64,000 bases of DNA from Rhodoferax sp. GW822-FHT02A01 (GCF_038784515.1 NZ_CP152376.1:2790001-2854000), one strand, 5' to 3'; numbered from the stretch's first letter, positions 35,518-45,524 are shown. Notes: generated from the letters alone by a model not told the origin. Numbers and translations: made by a program.

Positions 35518-36348
35518 CTAGACCGTCTTGCCAGTGCGGGCCAATGCCGTCTGGTGCTGGCTGAGGTACTTGCGGATCTGGGCGGCATCACGCATGCGGA
35601 TGGTGCTGGCGCCGGCGTTGAGCAATACCAGCGTGGCGTGTGCGCCTGCCTGTTTGATGCGCATGATCAGGCAGTGTCCCGCCTCGTTGGTGAAGCCGGT
35701 CTTGGACAGCAGCACGTTCCAGCCTGCAGCACCTACCAGGTGGTTGGTGTTGTGCACTGTAAAGGCCCGGCCATTCATGCGTATCACTTCGGATTTGTCG
35801 CTGGTGATGTTGGCAATCTGCGGATACTGCGCAGCCGCCTGGGCCATCTTGGCCAGATCGGCAGCGGTGGATGTGTTTTCCGGCGAGAGCCCGGTGGGCT
35901 CCTTGATGGTGGTGTTGTGCAGGCCCAGCGCCTTGATCTTGGCCTGCACCGCCTGCAGGAATGCGGCCGTGCTGCCGGGGTAGGTTCGGGCCAGGGAGGC
36001 GGCGGCGCGGTTGTCCGAGGACATCAGGGCCAGCTCGAAAATTTCCTTGCGTTTGAGCGTGGTGCCCACCGGCACGCGGGATTTGCTGTGCTTGAGCACA
36101 TCCACATCAGCGGCCTGTATCGAGATGCTCTCGTTCATGTCAGGCTTGCTGTCGAGCACCACCATGGCCGTCATCAGTTTGGTCAGTGAGGCGATGGGAA
36201 CGACCGCGTCTGCTCCTTTGGACATCAGCACCTGGCCGGTGTCATCACTGACCACGATGGCGTGTTCGGACTGCAGCGTGGCTGCCTGGCATGTGCCGAA
36301 GGCCAACAGGATGGAGGCACAGAGTGTTGTGATGAGCTTGGATGTCAT
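35518..36348 (-). CDS. Penicillin-binding protein 7-like D-Ala-D-Ala endopeptidase/carboxypeptidase
   Basis: 276 residues, S11 (low-molecular-weight PBP) family. Signal peptide to about residue 22; catalytic motifs S54-LT-K57, S111-D-N113 and K216-T-G218 are all intact. No C-terminal PBP5-like domain or amphipathic anchor, so it resembles PbpG/PBP7, which cuts peptidoglycan crosslinks in the periplasm. ATG 36348 was chosen as the start of the signal peptide. It appears to be the first gene of an operon with the OmpH-like protein and the two-component system. Confidence 0.88.
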   Translation of the reverse strand: MTSKLITTLCASILLAFGTCQAATLQSEHAIVVSDDTGQVLMSKGADAVVPIASLTKLMTAMVVLDSKPDMNESISIQAADVDVLKHSKSRVPVGTTLKRKEIFELALMSSDNRAAASLARTYPGSTAAFLQAVQAKIKALGLHNTTIKEPTGLSPENTSTAADLAKMAQAAAQYPQIANITSDKSEVIRMNGRAFTVHNTNHLVGAAGWNVLLSKTGFTNEAGHCLIMRIKQAGAHATLVLLNAGASTIRMRDAAQIRKYLSQHQTALARTGKTV

Positions 36349-36446
36349 GGAACCGATAGGGGCGGAGTGAAAAAGCATGGCCCTGCAACAGGGCGCGCTG
36401 GAATGTGGCGGTGCAGTATTTTGCCTCTTCAGCCTGCCGGTTGCGA

Positions 36447-36462
36447 CTTAAGTGAGACTTAA
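36447..36462. promoter_or_regulatory. CTTAA-N6-CTTAA direct repeat, candidate PmrA/QseB-type box
   Basis: CTTAA-GTGAGA-CTTAA, 11-bp period, is the consensus form of PmrA (BasR)/QseB response-regulator boxes. It sits between the divergent peptidase and Pal-like genes. Read on the plus strand, TACAAG at 36473-36478 could be a -10 for the Pal-like gene. On the minus strand it precedes the peptidase/two-component operon, suggesting autoregulation. Confidence 0.5.
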
Positions 36463-36586
36463 ACCGCCGCGCTACAAGGGCGTGCGCGTTCAATATGCCG
36501 AAAAAGTGGGCAAGAATGGCGCAAGGCTCCTGCATGCGCTTGGCGTGCACGGGTACCTGACCGCATCACTAACACATGGAGTTTGA

Positions 36587-37138
36587 ATGAGATACGTAAA
36601 CCGCCTGGCACTTGTGGGTTCGATGGCAACGGCCATTCTTCTGGGCGCTTGCAGCAGCACACCGGTAGCACCTGTTGCACCTGCCCCTGCGGCACCTGCA
36701 GTCAAATCGGCACCTGCTCCCGCGCCAGCACCCCAGGCTGCCACTCCCGCCCCCGTCACCAAGGCCGAGCTGGCTGCCTACCTGGATCCGGCCAACCCCT
36801 TGAGCAAGGAAAAGAGCGTGTACTTTGACTTTGACCAGTACGCCGTCAAGCCCGAAGGTCAGCGCGTGCTGGAGATGCACGGCAAATACCTGGCGTCACA
36901 CGCCGACGTCAAGATCAAGGTGGAAGGCAATACCGATGAACAAGGCGGAGCCGAATACAACCTGGCACTGGGCCAACGCCGTGCCGACGCTGTCGTGCGC
37001 GCGCTCAAGGTCTATGGCGTGAAGGACGCGCAAATGGAAGCAGTGAGCTTTGGCAAGGAAAAGCCAAAGGCTTTGGGCCATGACGAACAGTCGCATGCCC
37101 AGAACCGCCGCGTGGACCTGGACTATCCGGCCAAGTAA
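36587..37138 (+). CDS. Peptidoglycan-associated OmpA-family lipoprotein (Pal-like)
   Basis: 183 residues. Lipoprotein signal with lipobox LLGAC (C22), a Pro/Ala-rich linker (residues 25-57), and an OmpA_C peptidoglycan-binding domain (VYFDFDQYAVKPEGQRVLE ... VEGNTDEQGGAEYNLALGQRRADAV ... QNRRVDLDY). It is not in a tolQRAB cluster here, so calling it the housekeeping Pal is uncertain; other Pal/OmpA-like lipoproteins with such linkers exist. Confidence 0.85.
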   Translation: MRYVNRLALVGSMATAILLGACSSTPVAPVAPAPAAPAVKSAPAPAPAPQAATPAPVTKAELAAYLDPANPLSKEKSVYFDFDQYAVKPEGQRVLEMHGKYLASHADVKIKVEGNTDEQGGAEYNLALGQRRADAVVRALKVYGVKDAQMEAVSFGKEKPKALGHDEQSHAQNRRVDLDYPAK

Positions 37139-37297
37139 GCCGTACCGGGCGGGTGCATCGCACATGGATCGCACCCGGCCTGCCCAGCCGGAGTAACACC
37201 TGGGGCAGCAGTATCTCTAGCTGGCGGCATAAAATCGGAGGTTCTACAGGTAAATAGGCCTGTGATTCCCGCCCCATCAGCCCGAAAGCTATCTCAA

Positions 37298-39157
37298 ATG
37301 CCCCAATACCGCTCCAAAACTTCCACCGCCGGTCGCAATATGGCGGGTGCCCGCTCGCTGTGGCGCGCCACCGGCATGAAGGACGCTGACTTCAGCAAGC
37401 CCATCGTCGCGGTGGTCAACTCCTTCACCCAGTTCGTGCCAGGCCATGTGCACCTGAAGGACCTGGGCCAGCTGGTTGCCCGCGAGATCGAGGCTGCGGG
37501 CGGTGTGGCCAAGGAGTTCAACACCATTGCCGTGGACGACGGCATCGCCATGGGCCACGACGGCATGCTGTATTCGCTGCCCAGCCGCGACATCATTGCC
37601 GACAGCGTGGAGTACATGGTCAACGCCCACTGCGCCGACGCCATGGTGTGCATCTCCAACTGCGACAAGATCACCCCCGGCATGCTGATGGCAGCCATGC
37701 GGTTGAACATCCCGGTGGTATTCGTCTCCGGCGGCCCTATGGAGGCCGGCAAGGTCAAGCTGGAGAACACGACCACGCACAAGATGGAGTTCAAGAAGCT
37801 CGACCTGATCGACGCCATGGTGATGGCCGCCGACAACAAGGTCAGCGACGCCGACGTGGCCGAGGTGGAACGCTCTGCCTGCCCCACCTGCGGCTCCTGC
37901 TCGGGCATGTTCACCGCCAATTCCATGAACTGCCTGACCGAGGCATTGGGCCTGTCCCTGCCCGGCAACGGCACCGTGGTGGCCACCCATGCAGACCGCG
38001 AGCAGCTGTTCAAGCGCGCCGGCCACCTGGTGGTGGAACTGTGCAAGCGCTACTACGAGCAGGAAGACAGCAGCGTCCTGCCGCGTTCCATGGGCTTCAA
38101 GGCCTTCGAGAATGCCATGACGCTGGACATTGCCATGGGCGGCTCGACCAACACCATCCTGCACATCCTGGCGATTGCGCAGGAAGCGCAAATCGACTTC
38201 ACCATGGCTGACATTGACCGCCTCTCGCGCGCGGTGCCACAGCTGTGCAAGGTGGCGCCCAACACCAACAAGTACCACATCGAAGACGTGCACCGCGCAG
38301 GCGGCATCATGGCCATCCTGGGTGAACTCGACCGTGCCGGCAAACTGCACACCGACACCCCCACCGTGCACAGCAAGACGCTCAAGGACGCGCTGGACAC
38401 CTGGGACATTGCCCGCAATCCGTCGGACGCGGTCAAGACCTTTTACATGGCCGGTCCCGGCGGCGTTCCGACCCAGGTGGCCTTCAGCCAGAACGCGCGT
38501 TGGCCCAGCCTGGATGTGGACCGCGCCGAGGGCTGCATCCGTTCGGGCGACCATGCTTTCTCTCAGGAAGGCGGCTTGGCCGTGCTGACCGGCAACATTG
38601 CGCTCAATGGCTGCGTGGTCAAGACCGCTGGTGTGGATGACAGCCTGATGGTGTTCGAAGGCCCGGCCCATGTGGTGGAAAGCCAGGACGAGGCGGTGGA
38701 ACACATCCTGAACGACCAGGTCAAGGCCGGTGACGTGGTGATCGTGCGCTACGAAGGCCCCAAGGGTGGCCCCGGCATGCAGGAAATGCTCTACCCCACC
38801 AGCTACATCAAGTCCAAGGGCCTGGGCAAGCTCTGCGCCTTGCTGACCGACGGCCGCTTCTCCGGTGGCACCTCCGGCCTGTCCATTGGCCACTGCTCGC
38901 CCGAAGCGGCAGCAGGTGGCGCCATCGGCCTGGTGCGCACGGGCGACCGCATCCGCATCGACATCACGAACCGTTCCATCAATGTGCTGGTGAGCGATGA
39001 AGAGCTGGCGCGCCGCCGCGTCGAGCAGGATGCCAAGGGCTGGAAGCCCGCACTGCCACGTCCACGCAAGGTGTCTGCCGCGCTCAAGGCCTATGCCAAG
39101 CTGGTGATGTCGGCCGACAAGGGCGCCGTGCGCGACCTGTCTCTGCTGGACGACTGA
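37298..39157 (+). CDS. ilvD: Dihydroxy-acid dehydratase
   Basis: 619 residues. Converts 2,3-dihydroxy-isovalerate and -methylvalerate to the 2-oxoacids in valine/isoleucine synthesis. Landmarks: C122 in [13 protein letters not shown]195/C198/C201 in [11 protein letters not shown] (cluster binding), GGSTNTILH, and C-terminal [15 protein letters not shown]. Length equals E. coli IlvD (616). ATG 37298 gives the canonical MPQYRSKTS start. A clear terminator follows. Confidence 0.97.
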   Translation: MPQYRSKTSTAGRNMAGARSLWRATGMKDADFSKPIVAVVNSFTQFVPGHVHLKDLGQLVAREIEAAGGVAKEFNTIAVDDGIAMGHDGMLYSLPSRDIIADSVEYMVNAHCADAMVCISNCDKITPGMLMAAMRLNIPVVFVSGGPMEAGKVKLENTTTHKMEFKKLDLIDAMVMAADNKVSDADVAEVERSACPTCGSCSGMFTANSMNCLTEALGLSLPGNGTVVATHADREQLFKRAGHLVVELCKRYYEQEDSSVLPRSMGFKAFENAMTLDIAMGGSTNTILHILAIAQEAQIDFTMADIDRLSRAVPQLCKVAPNTNKYHIEDVHRAGGIMAILGELDRAGKLHTDTPTVHSKTLKDALDTWDIARNPSDAVKTFYMAGPGGVPTQVAFSQNARWPSLDVDRAEGCIRSGDHAFSQEGGLAVLTGNIALNGCVVKTAGVDDSLMVFEGPAHVVESQDEAVEHILNDQVKAGDVVIVRYEGPKGGPGMQEMLYPTSYIKSKGLGKLCALLTDGRFSGGTSGLSIGHCSPEAAAGGAIGLVRTGDRIRIDITNRSINVLVSDEELARRRVEQDAKGWKPALPRPRKVSAALKAYAKLVMSADKGAVRDLSLLDD

Positions 39158-39182
39158 CCCCCCGTCACACCGATCCACGAAG

Positions 39183-39206
39183 AGCCCGCACATGCGGGCT
39201 TTTTTA
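39183..39206 (+). terminator. Rho-independent terminator after ilvD
   Basis: AGCCCGCA-CA-TGCGGGCT forms an 8-bp stem followed by TTTTT, 25 bases after the ilvD stop codon. Confidence 0.85.
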
Positions 39207-39328
39207 TGGACAGTATGCGGTATTGATGGTGCGCAAAAAAGCGCGCAATTGGCTGGTCTGACACATGGGCACAAGCACTTTACTGTGAGAACATGAAAGA
39301 TCCATCCGTGTCAGTCCGAGGTGAATCC

Positions 39329-41092
39329 ATGCACGTTCCTGTTGCTCCCACGCGATATCTCTTTTTCACCGGCAAAGGCGGGGTTGGCAAGACGTCGCTT
39401 TCTACCGCCACAGCGCTGTCCCTGGCTGACAGGGGCAAGCGTGTACTGTTGGTGAGTACTGATGCTGCTTCCAACCTGGATGAAATGCTGGGTGTAGTAC
39501 TGAGGAATACACCGACGCCAGTCCCTGGTGCACCCGGATTCTGGGTCCTGAACATTGATCCCGGCCACGCGGCGGAGTCCTACCGCCAGAGGGTGGTGGC
39601 TCAGATGGCTGCGGAGTCCACGGAAGCCGAGTTGGCCACCGTGCGCGAGCAGCTGTCAGGCGCGTGCACCACCGAGATTGCATCTTTCGACGAGTTTGCA
39701 GCGCTGTTGTCGGACAGGGAGCAGCCATATGACCACGTCGTTTTCGATACGGCCCCGACTGGACACACATTGCGTCTGCTCAGCCTGCCCAAGGCGTGGA
39801 GCGGCTTTCTGGCAGGGAATGACCGAGGCGCATCGTGCCTGGGACCGCACTCTGGTCTGAAGATGCAGGAGACCCGATTCAAGGCGGCCCTGGATGCGTT
39901 GAGTGATCCCATGCTTACGGCAGTGGTGCTGGTGACCCGGCCGGAAGCAGGCGCCATAGCCGAAGCTGCACGCACATCCGATGAGCTCCACGCGCTCGGA
40001 CTGCACAACCAGCGCCTGGTTGTGAATGGTGTCTTTCACGCCAGCGTGCGTGACGATGCGGTTGCCTGCGCCATGGAGCAGTTGGGTGCCCAGGTGCTGG
40101 ATTCCATGCCGCAGAATTTGCGCGCCTTGCCGCAAGAGCGTGTGCTCTTGCGCGCATTTGACATGGTCGGTTTGCCGGCACTTCGGGCCCTATTGGGGCA
40201 AACCGACATACCAGCCGGTACGGACCCGGTTCCCTCGCTGCACAGGGAAGTTCATGGAGCCGGGCTGGAAGCCTTGGCTGATGAATTGGCCAAGTCGGAA
40301 CATGGACTGATCATGGTGATGGGCAAAGGCGGCGTGGGCAAGACCACCATTGCCGCAGCCTTGTCGATTGGGCTGGTGCAGCGCGGCAAGTCGGTACACC
40401 TGAGCACCACGGATCCGGCCGCACACCTCTCGGTCACTTTGGCCGGAGAAGTGCCAGGCCTGCAGGTGGATCGCATTGACCCGCTGGTGGAAACCCAGCG
40501 TTACGTCGACAAGATCATGGCCACCAAAGGCGCCAAACTGGATGCGCAAGAGAAGGCGCTGATGCTGGAAGACCTGCGTTCTCCCTGTACCGAAGAGGTT
40601 GCAGTATTCCATGCGTTTTCCCGTGTGGTGGGAGAAGGCCGTAGCGCATTCGTGGTGCTCGATACCGCGCCCACTGGTCACTCGCTGCTGCTGATGGACG
40701 CGACGGGTGCGTACCACCGGCAAATGATGCGGGAATTTGAAGGGCAACCCAGCGCCCGTCTGGTGACTCCGCTGATGCGACTGCAGGATCCCGACTACAC
40801 CCGCATCATCCTGGTGACATTGCCTGAGACCACTCCGGTGTCGCAGGCCCAGGCTCTGCAGGATGATCTGCGAAGGGCCAAGATAGAGCCCTTCGCCTGG
40901 GTGATCAACAAGAGTGTGCTTGCGGCCGGTACCCGTGATCCTTTGCTGGCGGCACGGCTCAAGGGCGAGCAAGTGCAGGTGGACCGCGTCCGCGAAGGAC
41001 TTTCCCGACGAACGTATCTGGTTCCATGGAGGGTGCGTGCCCCGGTGGGAGTGGCTGCGCTGTCTGACCTGGTGACTCCCAATTCCGCCTGA
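39329..41092 (+). CDS. arsA: ArsA-family arsenite-pump ATPase, two-domain form
   Basis: 587 residues, close to plasmid R773 ArsA (583). Two P-loop halves: FFTGKGGVGKTS (A1) and MGKGGVGKTT (A2), with DTAPTGHTLRLL and DTAPTGHSLLLMD signatures. The three arsenite/antimonite-binding cysteines are present at C113, C170 and C420. In the known system ArsA energises the ArsB pump, with ArsD as chaperone. No arsB, arsD, arsR or arsC is in the window. ATG 39329 was chosen (GAGGTG 5 bases upstream; R773-like N-terminus); ATG 39293 is an alternative. Confidence 0.9.
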   Translation: MHVPVAPTRYLFFTGKGGVGKTSLSTATALSLADRGKRVLLVSTDAASNLDEMLGVVLRNTPTPVPGAPGFWVLNIDPGHAAESYRQRVVAQMAAESTEAELATVREQLSGACTTEIASFDEFAALLSDREQPYDHVVFDTAPTGHTLRLLSLPKAWSGFLAGNDRGASCLGPHSGLKMQETRFKAALDALSDPMLTAVVLVTRPEAGAIAEAARTSDELHALGLHNQRLVVNGVFHASVRDDAVACAMEQLGAQVLDSMPQNLRALPQERVLLRAFDMVGLPALRALLGQTDIPAGTDPVPSLHREVHGAGLEALADELAKSEHGLIMVMGKGGVGKTTIAAALSIGLVQRGKSVHLSTTDPAAHLSVTLAGEVPGLQVDRIDPLVETQRYVDKIMATKGAKLDAQEKALMLEDLRSPCTEEVAVFHAFSRVVGEGRSAFVVLDTAPTGHSLLLMDATGAYHRQMMREFEGQPSARLVTPLMRLQDPDYTRIILVTLPETTPVSQAQALQDDLRRAKIEPFAWVINKSVLAAGTRDPLLAARLKGEQVQVDRVREGLSRRTYLVPWRVRAPVGVAALSDLVTPNSA

Positions 41093-41126
41093 TCGGGCTT
41101 GCATCCGTTCAGGGTTTAATAAAGGC

Positions 41127-42371
41127 ATGTCTTCCACATTTGTTGCACTCAGTGTTGCTCTGGGCATTGGTTTGCTGGTAGGTGCCGAGCGCGAGCGCAG
41201 AAAGGGCAGCAGTCCGGACCGCAGTGCCGCAGGCATACGCACCTTTGCCATTGCCTCCATCATGGGTGCTGTCGGCATGCTGATAGGGGATGTGGAACTG
41301 CTGGCCCTGGTGGTCTTCATGACGGGTTGCGCGGCCATGATTGCCTATCGCGCCAACCACAAGGAAGACCCCGGCCTCACCACCGAGTTCGCCCTGGTGC
41401 TGACCAGCATGCTGGGCGGCATGGCTGTGAAGAATGCGCTGTTGGCAGCGGGCGTAGGCGTATTGCTCGCACTCCTTCTGGTGGCGCGCAACGCCATTCA
41501 TCACTTTGTGAAAACCCTGCTGACTGCGCAGGACCTGGAAGACACGCTGATCTTCTCGGCAACGGCCTTGATCGTCATGCCCCTGGTGCCGGACCAGTTC
41601 ATGGGCCCGTTTCATGCACTCAATCCGCGCAATCTGGTGATGCTGGTGGTGGTGGTGATGGCGATCAGCGCGGCTGGGTACGTGGGCACGCGCTGGCTGG
41701 GGCCGCGCCACGGACTGCCGCTCGCTGGATTCGCTGCAGGCTTTGTGTCCAGCACGGCCACCATCCATTCCATGGGGCAGCGTTCCGTGGCAGACAGTTC
41801 CGTGGCCGCACCGGCTGTGGCGGGTGCGGTTCTCTCGTCGATCGCCACCTTCGTTCAAATGTCTGTTCTCATTGGCCTGGTGCAACCGGGGCTGCTCAGG
41901 TTGTTGGCGCTTCCCCTTCTTGCCGGTGGTGCGGTCGCTTTGTTTTACGGACTGTATTTCTTGTGGCGTGCCAGACGCGATGATTCCCACGAGCCCATGG
42001 AGCAGGCCAGTGGCCGGGCATTCAATCTTCGGACCTCGGTGACCTTTGCATTGTTGCTGGGGGGCGTCATGATCGTGTCTGCAGGCCTCAATGCCTGGCT
42101 GGGCGACCAGGGGCTGGTCTTGGGTGCAGTGGTTGCGGGCCTGGCCGATGCGCATGCCACGGCGGCGTCGGCCGCCTCCCTGGTTGCATCCGGAAAAATC
42201 CAGGCCACGCAAGCCGTGCTTCCCATCTTGCTGGGCTTGACCGCCAATACGCTGACCAAGGCGGTGGTTGCCTACCATGCCGCGGGAATGGCCTATGCCC
42301 GCAAGATCGTTCCGGGGCTGGCCACCATGATTCTGGCGGTCTGGGCGGGGTACTGGGTGGTTGCAGCGTGA
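41127..42371 (+). CDS. MgtC/SapB-DUF4010 membrane protein
   Basis: 414 residues with ~11 hydrophobic helices. The N-terminal ~140 residues match MgtC/SapB (ALGIGLLVGAERERR ... AAGIRTFAIASIMGAVGML) and the rest DUF4010 (AGFVSSTATIHSMG ... GLADAHATAASAASL). MgtC proteins are linked to Mg limitation and membrane-potential control; the DUF4010 fusion has no established function. It lies 34 bp after arsA on the same strand, so co-transcription is possible. Confidence 0.85.
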   Translation: MSSTFVALSVALGIGLLVGAERERRKGSSPDRSAAGIRTFAIASIMGAVGMLIGDVELLALVVFMTGCAAMIAYRANHKEDPGLTTEFALVLTSMLGGMAVKNALLAAGVGVLLALLLVARNAIHHFVKTLLTAQDLEDTLIFSATALIVMPLVPDQFMGPFHALNPRNLVMLVVVVMAISAAGYVGTRWLGPRHGLPLAGFAAGFVSSTATIHSMGQRSVADSSVAAPAVAGAVLSSIATFVQMSVLIGLVQPGLLRLLALPLLAGGAVALFYGLYFLWRARRDDSHEPMEQASGRAFNLRTSVTFALLLGGVMIVSAGLNAWLGDQGLVLGAVVAGLADAHATAASAASLVASGKIQATQAVLPILLGLTANTLTKAVVAYHAAGMAYARKIVPGLATMILAVWAGYWVVAA

Positions 42372-42381
42372 GGTCTGCGGA

Positions 42382-43629
42382 TCAATGTGTTGGCGACTTG
42401 TTGGCAATCCACACCAAGGGCAAGGTCAGGCAGACAAAAGCTGCGACACATTGCATGGCATGGGGGATGGTGATCTGGTCTCCCAGCCAGCCAAATGCCA
42501 CCGGTGCGATGGAGCCAGCGCCTATGGTTCCGGTGTAGAACAGCGCAAATGCCCGTTCGCGCACGGAAGCGGGCACCAGTTCCGGAACGCTGCCGTACAG
42601 CACGGATGACGTGCCGTTGAGCGCCACGCCCAACAGCGGCAAGGTGGCCAATGCCAACTGCAACGGCAGCACCAGCACCGCCAGGATGATGACGGCCGTA
42701 GCAGCTTCCGTCAGCCAGACGGTCTTGACCATGCCCAAGCGCCGCCCCAGATAACCGCAGACCAGCTTGCCCACTGCGCCTCCCACAAACAACAAGGTCA
42801 GGGCGATGCCGGTCGTGGCCGTGTTCGCCCCTTTGGTCTGGAGCACAAAAGGCAGGAAGGTGAGGAAGCCCATGCGGGTGGCGCTGTCGATCACTGCCGT
42901 GCAGAGCAATGCCTTGAACCCGACGCTGTAGCTCTGCGCGGGTGCTGCAACCGATGGTGTAGCGGCAACCCCTGCGGTGCCGGGGCGCTGGGCGGTCGTG
43001 GTCGTCAGGGTCGGGATCAGCCAGGCCAGCAGACCCGCCATGCCCAGACCCAGCAGTCCAGTGGCGCTTGCACAGTGCTGCCAACTGAACCAGCCCAGTG
43101 CCAACCCGACAGCTGCGGGGACCAGCATCTTTCCAATGTCCCCCGCAAAGTTGTAGGTCGCCAGTGCCATGCGGGAGGCGTCCTTGTCATCCTCATGCGC
43201 CTGTGCCACCAACGACGATGCCAGAGGATGCTGTGTGCTTGCACCCAGACCTCCCAGCATCAATGCCAGCAGCAGGGCGGCCAGCGTGCCAGCCTGGCCC
43301 GCGATCAGGTAGGCCAGGCCCGACATGGCCATGCCTGCCACGAGCAACCCCTTGCGACCGATGCGCGCCGCAATCCTGCTGGCGAGCATCTGGAATGTGG
43401 CCATCACACCCGAGTACATGGCGCGCATCAAGCCCGCTGCGGCGTAGGAAAGGGCAAATTGCGATTGCCAGATGGGTAGCAACACGTAGATGAGGTCACT
43501 CATGCCGTCATGTGCCGCATGGGCGGTACTGGCGGCCAGCAATGCACGCTTTCGGCGTGCCTGCCCAGACCGCATTGGTTCGGCTAGCGCGTTGTCAACG
43601 GAGGGCGCAATGCTGCCTGTCATTGGCAC
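42382..43629 (-). CDS. MFS transporter, fosmidomycin-resistance (Fsr)-like
   Basis: 415 residues, 12 predicted transmembrane segments, major facilitator superfamily. Sequence such as AHDGMSDLIYVLLPIWQSQFALSYAAAGLMRA and GMGFLTFLPF-like motifs resembles the Fsr group of efflux proteins. The first ~28 residues are a polar extension; ATGs at 43629, 43623 and 43575 are all possible. It converges on the DUF4010 gene, ending 11 bp away. Substrate unknown. Confidence 0.82.
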   Translation of the reverse strand: MPMTGSIAPSVDNALAEPMRSGQARRKRALLAASTAHAAHDGMSDLIYVLLPIWQSQFALSYAAAGLMRAMYSGVMATFQMLASRIAARIGRKGLLVAGMAMSGLAYLIAGQAGTLAALLLALMLGGLGASTQHPLASSLVAQAHEDDKDASRMALATYNFAGDIGKMLVPAAVGLALGWFSWQHCASATGLLGLGMAGLLAWLIPTLTTTTAQRPGTAGVAATPSVAAPAQSYSVGFKALLCTAVIDSATRMGFLTFLPFVLQTKGANTATTGIALTLLFVGGAVGKLVCGYLGRRLGMVKTVWLTEAATAVIILAVLVLPLQLALATLPLLGVALNGTSSVLYGSVPELVPASVRERAFALFYTGTIGAGSIAPVAFGWLGDQITIPHAMQCVAAFVCLTLPLVWIANKSPTH

Positions 43630-43667
43630 CAGAAGAATTGCCGATGCAACCAGAAGGCATTCATCTG

Positions 43668-44429
43668 CTAGTTCCGGGCGTGAGAAAGACCGTACTCGTC
43701 CACGCCTTCAAAATGCCGGAGTTCCTGGGACAGCTCGGAGATTGGTACGCCTTTCCTGCGGTCCAGGGAAATGGCGACAAAGCGCCATTCTTCGCGCTCA
43801 CCTACGCATTGAATGCTCAGGGTGCCATTGGCAATTTCGTAGCCACGCTCCAACGCCACTTTTTGCAGCACCGCCTGACTGGGTACAAAGCCGGGGCGGA
43901 AGGTCATACGGATGGAGACAGCAGGGCGTGAAGGCAGCGACTTTTCCAGAATGGAAGCCCACATCATCAATGCGGCAGACAGCAGGGTGAGCAGAATGGC
44001 GGCGGAATAAAAGCCGATGCCCACCAGAATGCCGATGGCGGAGGACGACCAGATCGAGGCAGCCGTGGTCAGTCCACTGATGTTCATGCCTTCCTTCATG
44101 ATCACGCCCGCACCCAGAAAGCCAACCCCGGTAACAATGCCCTGGATGACACGCGTCGGGTCGGGTGGGAGATGTCCGGCCAGTGATCCCAGTGAACTGC
44201 CTCCGTACCAGAACGCCGGATAGCCGACGATGACGGTCAGGCCACAAGAGGCCATGCAGACCAGGCCGTAGGTTCGCATTCCTGCGGCACGGCCGTGGTA
44301 GGAGCGTTCGTACCCCACGAAAAGCCCCAGCAACAGGGCGCCAAACAGATTGGCAAAGATGATCAGGTTGACAGTCAACTCCTGGGGTGACCAGTAACCA
44401 GCCATCAACTCGCCGAGCAGCTCTTTCAT
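43668..44429 (-). CDS. mgtC: MgtC/SapB family protein
   Basis: 253 residues: four to five N-terminal transmembrane helices with the MgtC signature (NLFGALLLGLFVGYERSYHGRAAGMRTYGLV, GFLGAGVIMKEG, LTTAASIWSSSAIG) and a C-terminal ACT-like soluble domain (~residues 165-253). ATG 44429 matches the usual MgtC start and follows AGGAAAACAAT. A distinct MgtC relative lies ~1.3 kb away on the other strand. Likely role: Mg2+ limitation or membrane potential, from family knowledge. Confidence 0.88.
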   Translation of the reverse strand: MKELLGELMAGYWSPQELTVNLIIFANLFGALLLGLFVGYERSYHGRAAGMRTYGLVCMASCGLTVIVGYPAFWYGGSSLGSLAGHLPPDPTRVIQGIVTGVGFLGAGVIMKEGMNISGLTTAASIWSSSAIGILVGIGFYSAAILLTLLSAALMMWASILEKSLPSRPAVSIRMTFRPGFVPSQAVLQKVALERGYEIANGTLSIQCVGEREEWRFVAISLDRRKGVPISELSQELRHFEGVDEYGLSHARN

Positions 44430-44495
44430 ATTGTTTTCCTTACACGCGCAGTCTACCGCCAGCCGCTTGCGCAAACGGTCTTGCGACCGGCTTCG

Positions 44496-45524
44496 TTACT
44501 CACCCACCAGGTATCCCAGAAGCGCGCGGAACTCCGGAGAATCGGGCCTGCGCGCCATGATGTACAGGGGACCGGATTCAGGCTGGAAAGTCAGCTCGAA
44601 ATTTCCGTCGTGCGGTGGGGTGAAGTAGCTGAAATTGGAGCCCTGGACGGCAGCCAGTTGATCAAAGGTATTGGAGTGAATCAGCAGGCGCTGGCTGGTG
44701 CGTGGCAGATGGTACTCGACCGGCGCATCCAGAACTTCAAAGCTCCCGTATGGCAGGTCAAAGGTTTCCACAAAGCGTTTGAAGCCATTTTGTCGGGCGT
44801 GTTCAAGCGCAGTCCTTCCATCAAAACCGGCCTGCATCAGGCGCGCTGGCGGTTTGGGGAGACGCCTGAACTCTGCGCTGTCCAGGTTGGCCGCGCGTTC
44901 CACACCCAGCTCATCATTGACAGCGTAGTGCGAAACCAGCAGCCGCTCGGGTGGGACGAGAAAGTAGAAGTCGTCCTGGACATGATGAAAGCCCGCTGTA
45001 TCAACATAGCCTGCACCCCAGGTTGCATCCAGCGCGTACCAACGTCCTTCTACAAGAACGGCGTTCCAGACATGGTTGGGAATCTGTGCACTCTCCACAC
45101 GTCCGCTGGGCGCGCCCTTTGCATATCCGGTGATGTTCTTGACTTGCAGGTTGGCCAACCTGGCCAGTTGGCTGAAGAGCATGGAATACCCGTCGCAAAC
45201 AGCCTTGCGTTTGGCAAGAATTTCGGCCGCGTCCATGGGCTTGAGGTCACCGCTGAAATAGCTGGCGACGTCGTATTCAATGCGGTCCGTGATCCAGCGG
45301 AAGATGGCACGCGCCTTCTGGCGATCACTGCTGAGCCCGCTGGTCAGGTAGGCGGCGAGCGCTTCAGGAGATTTCTCCACATCCGGCGTTGCCTGCAGTG
45401 CATGTGCATCCACCTCCGCGGGGATCGGTAGCGCCGATTGCGCAGTCGCAAGGCCGGAGCAGGCACACACGCATGCTGCCAGCACCCACCTTGCACCCTC
45501 AGAAATTGATATTGTCGACTTCAT
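44496..45524 (-). CDS. Exported transglutaminase-like protein
   Basis: 342 residues. Signal peptide to about residue 29, then a transglutaminase-core fold with catalytic triad C110 (AVCDGYS), H151 (NHVWN) and D166 (LDATWG). The C-terminal ~150 residues resemble the extra domain of KY-peptidase-like bacterial proteins. It probably acts as a periplasmic or outer-surface cysteine protease or amidase; the substrate is unknown. The 147-bp region to the upstream chemoreceptor stop holds a GTTCCG-N11-CGGAAC dyad (45569-45591). Confidence 0.82.
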   Translation of the reverse strand: MKSTISISEGARWVLAACVCACSGLATAQSALPIPAEVDAHALQATPDVEKSPEALAAYLTSGLSSDRQKARAIFRWITDRIEYDVASYFSGDLKPMDAAEILAKRKAVCDGYSMLFSQLARLANLQVKNITGYAKGAPSGRVESAQIPNHVWNAVLVEGRWYALDATWGAGYVDTAGFHHVQDDFYFLVPPERLLVSHYAVNDELGVERAANLDSAEFRRLPKPPARLMQAGFDGRTALEHARQNGFKRFVETFDLPYGSFEVLDAPVEYHLPRTSQRLLIHSNTFDQLAAVQGSNFSYFTPPHDGNFELTFQPESGPLYIMARRPDSPEFRALLGYLVGE

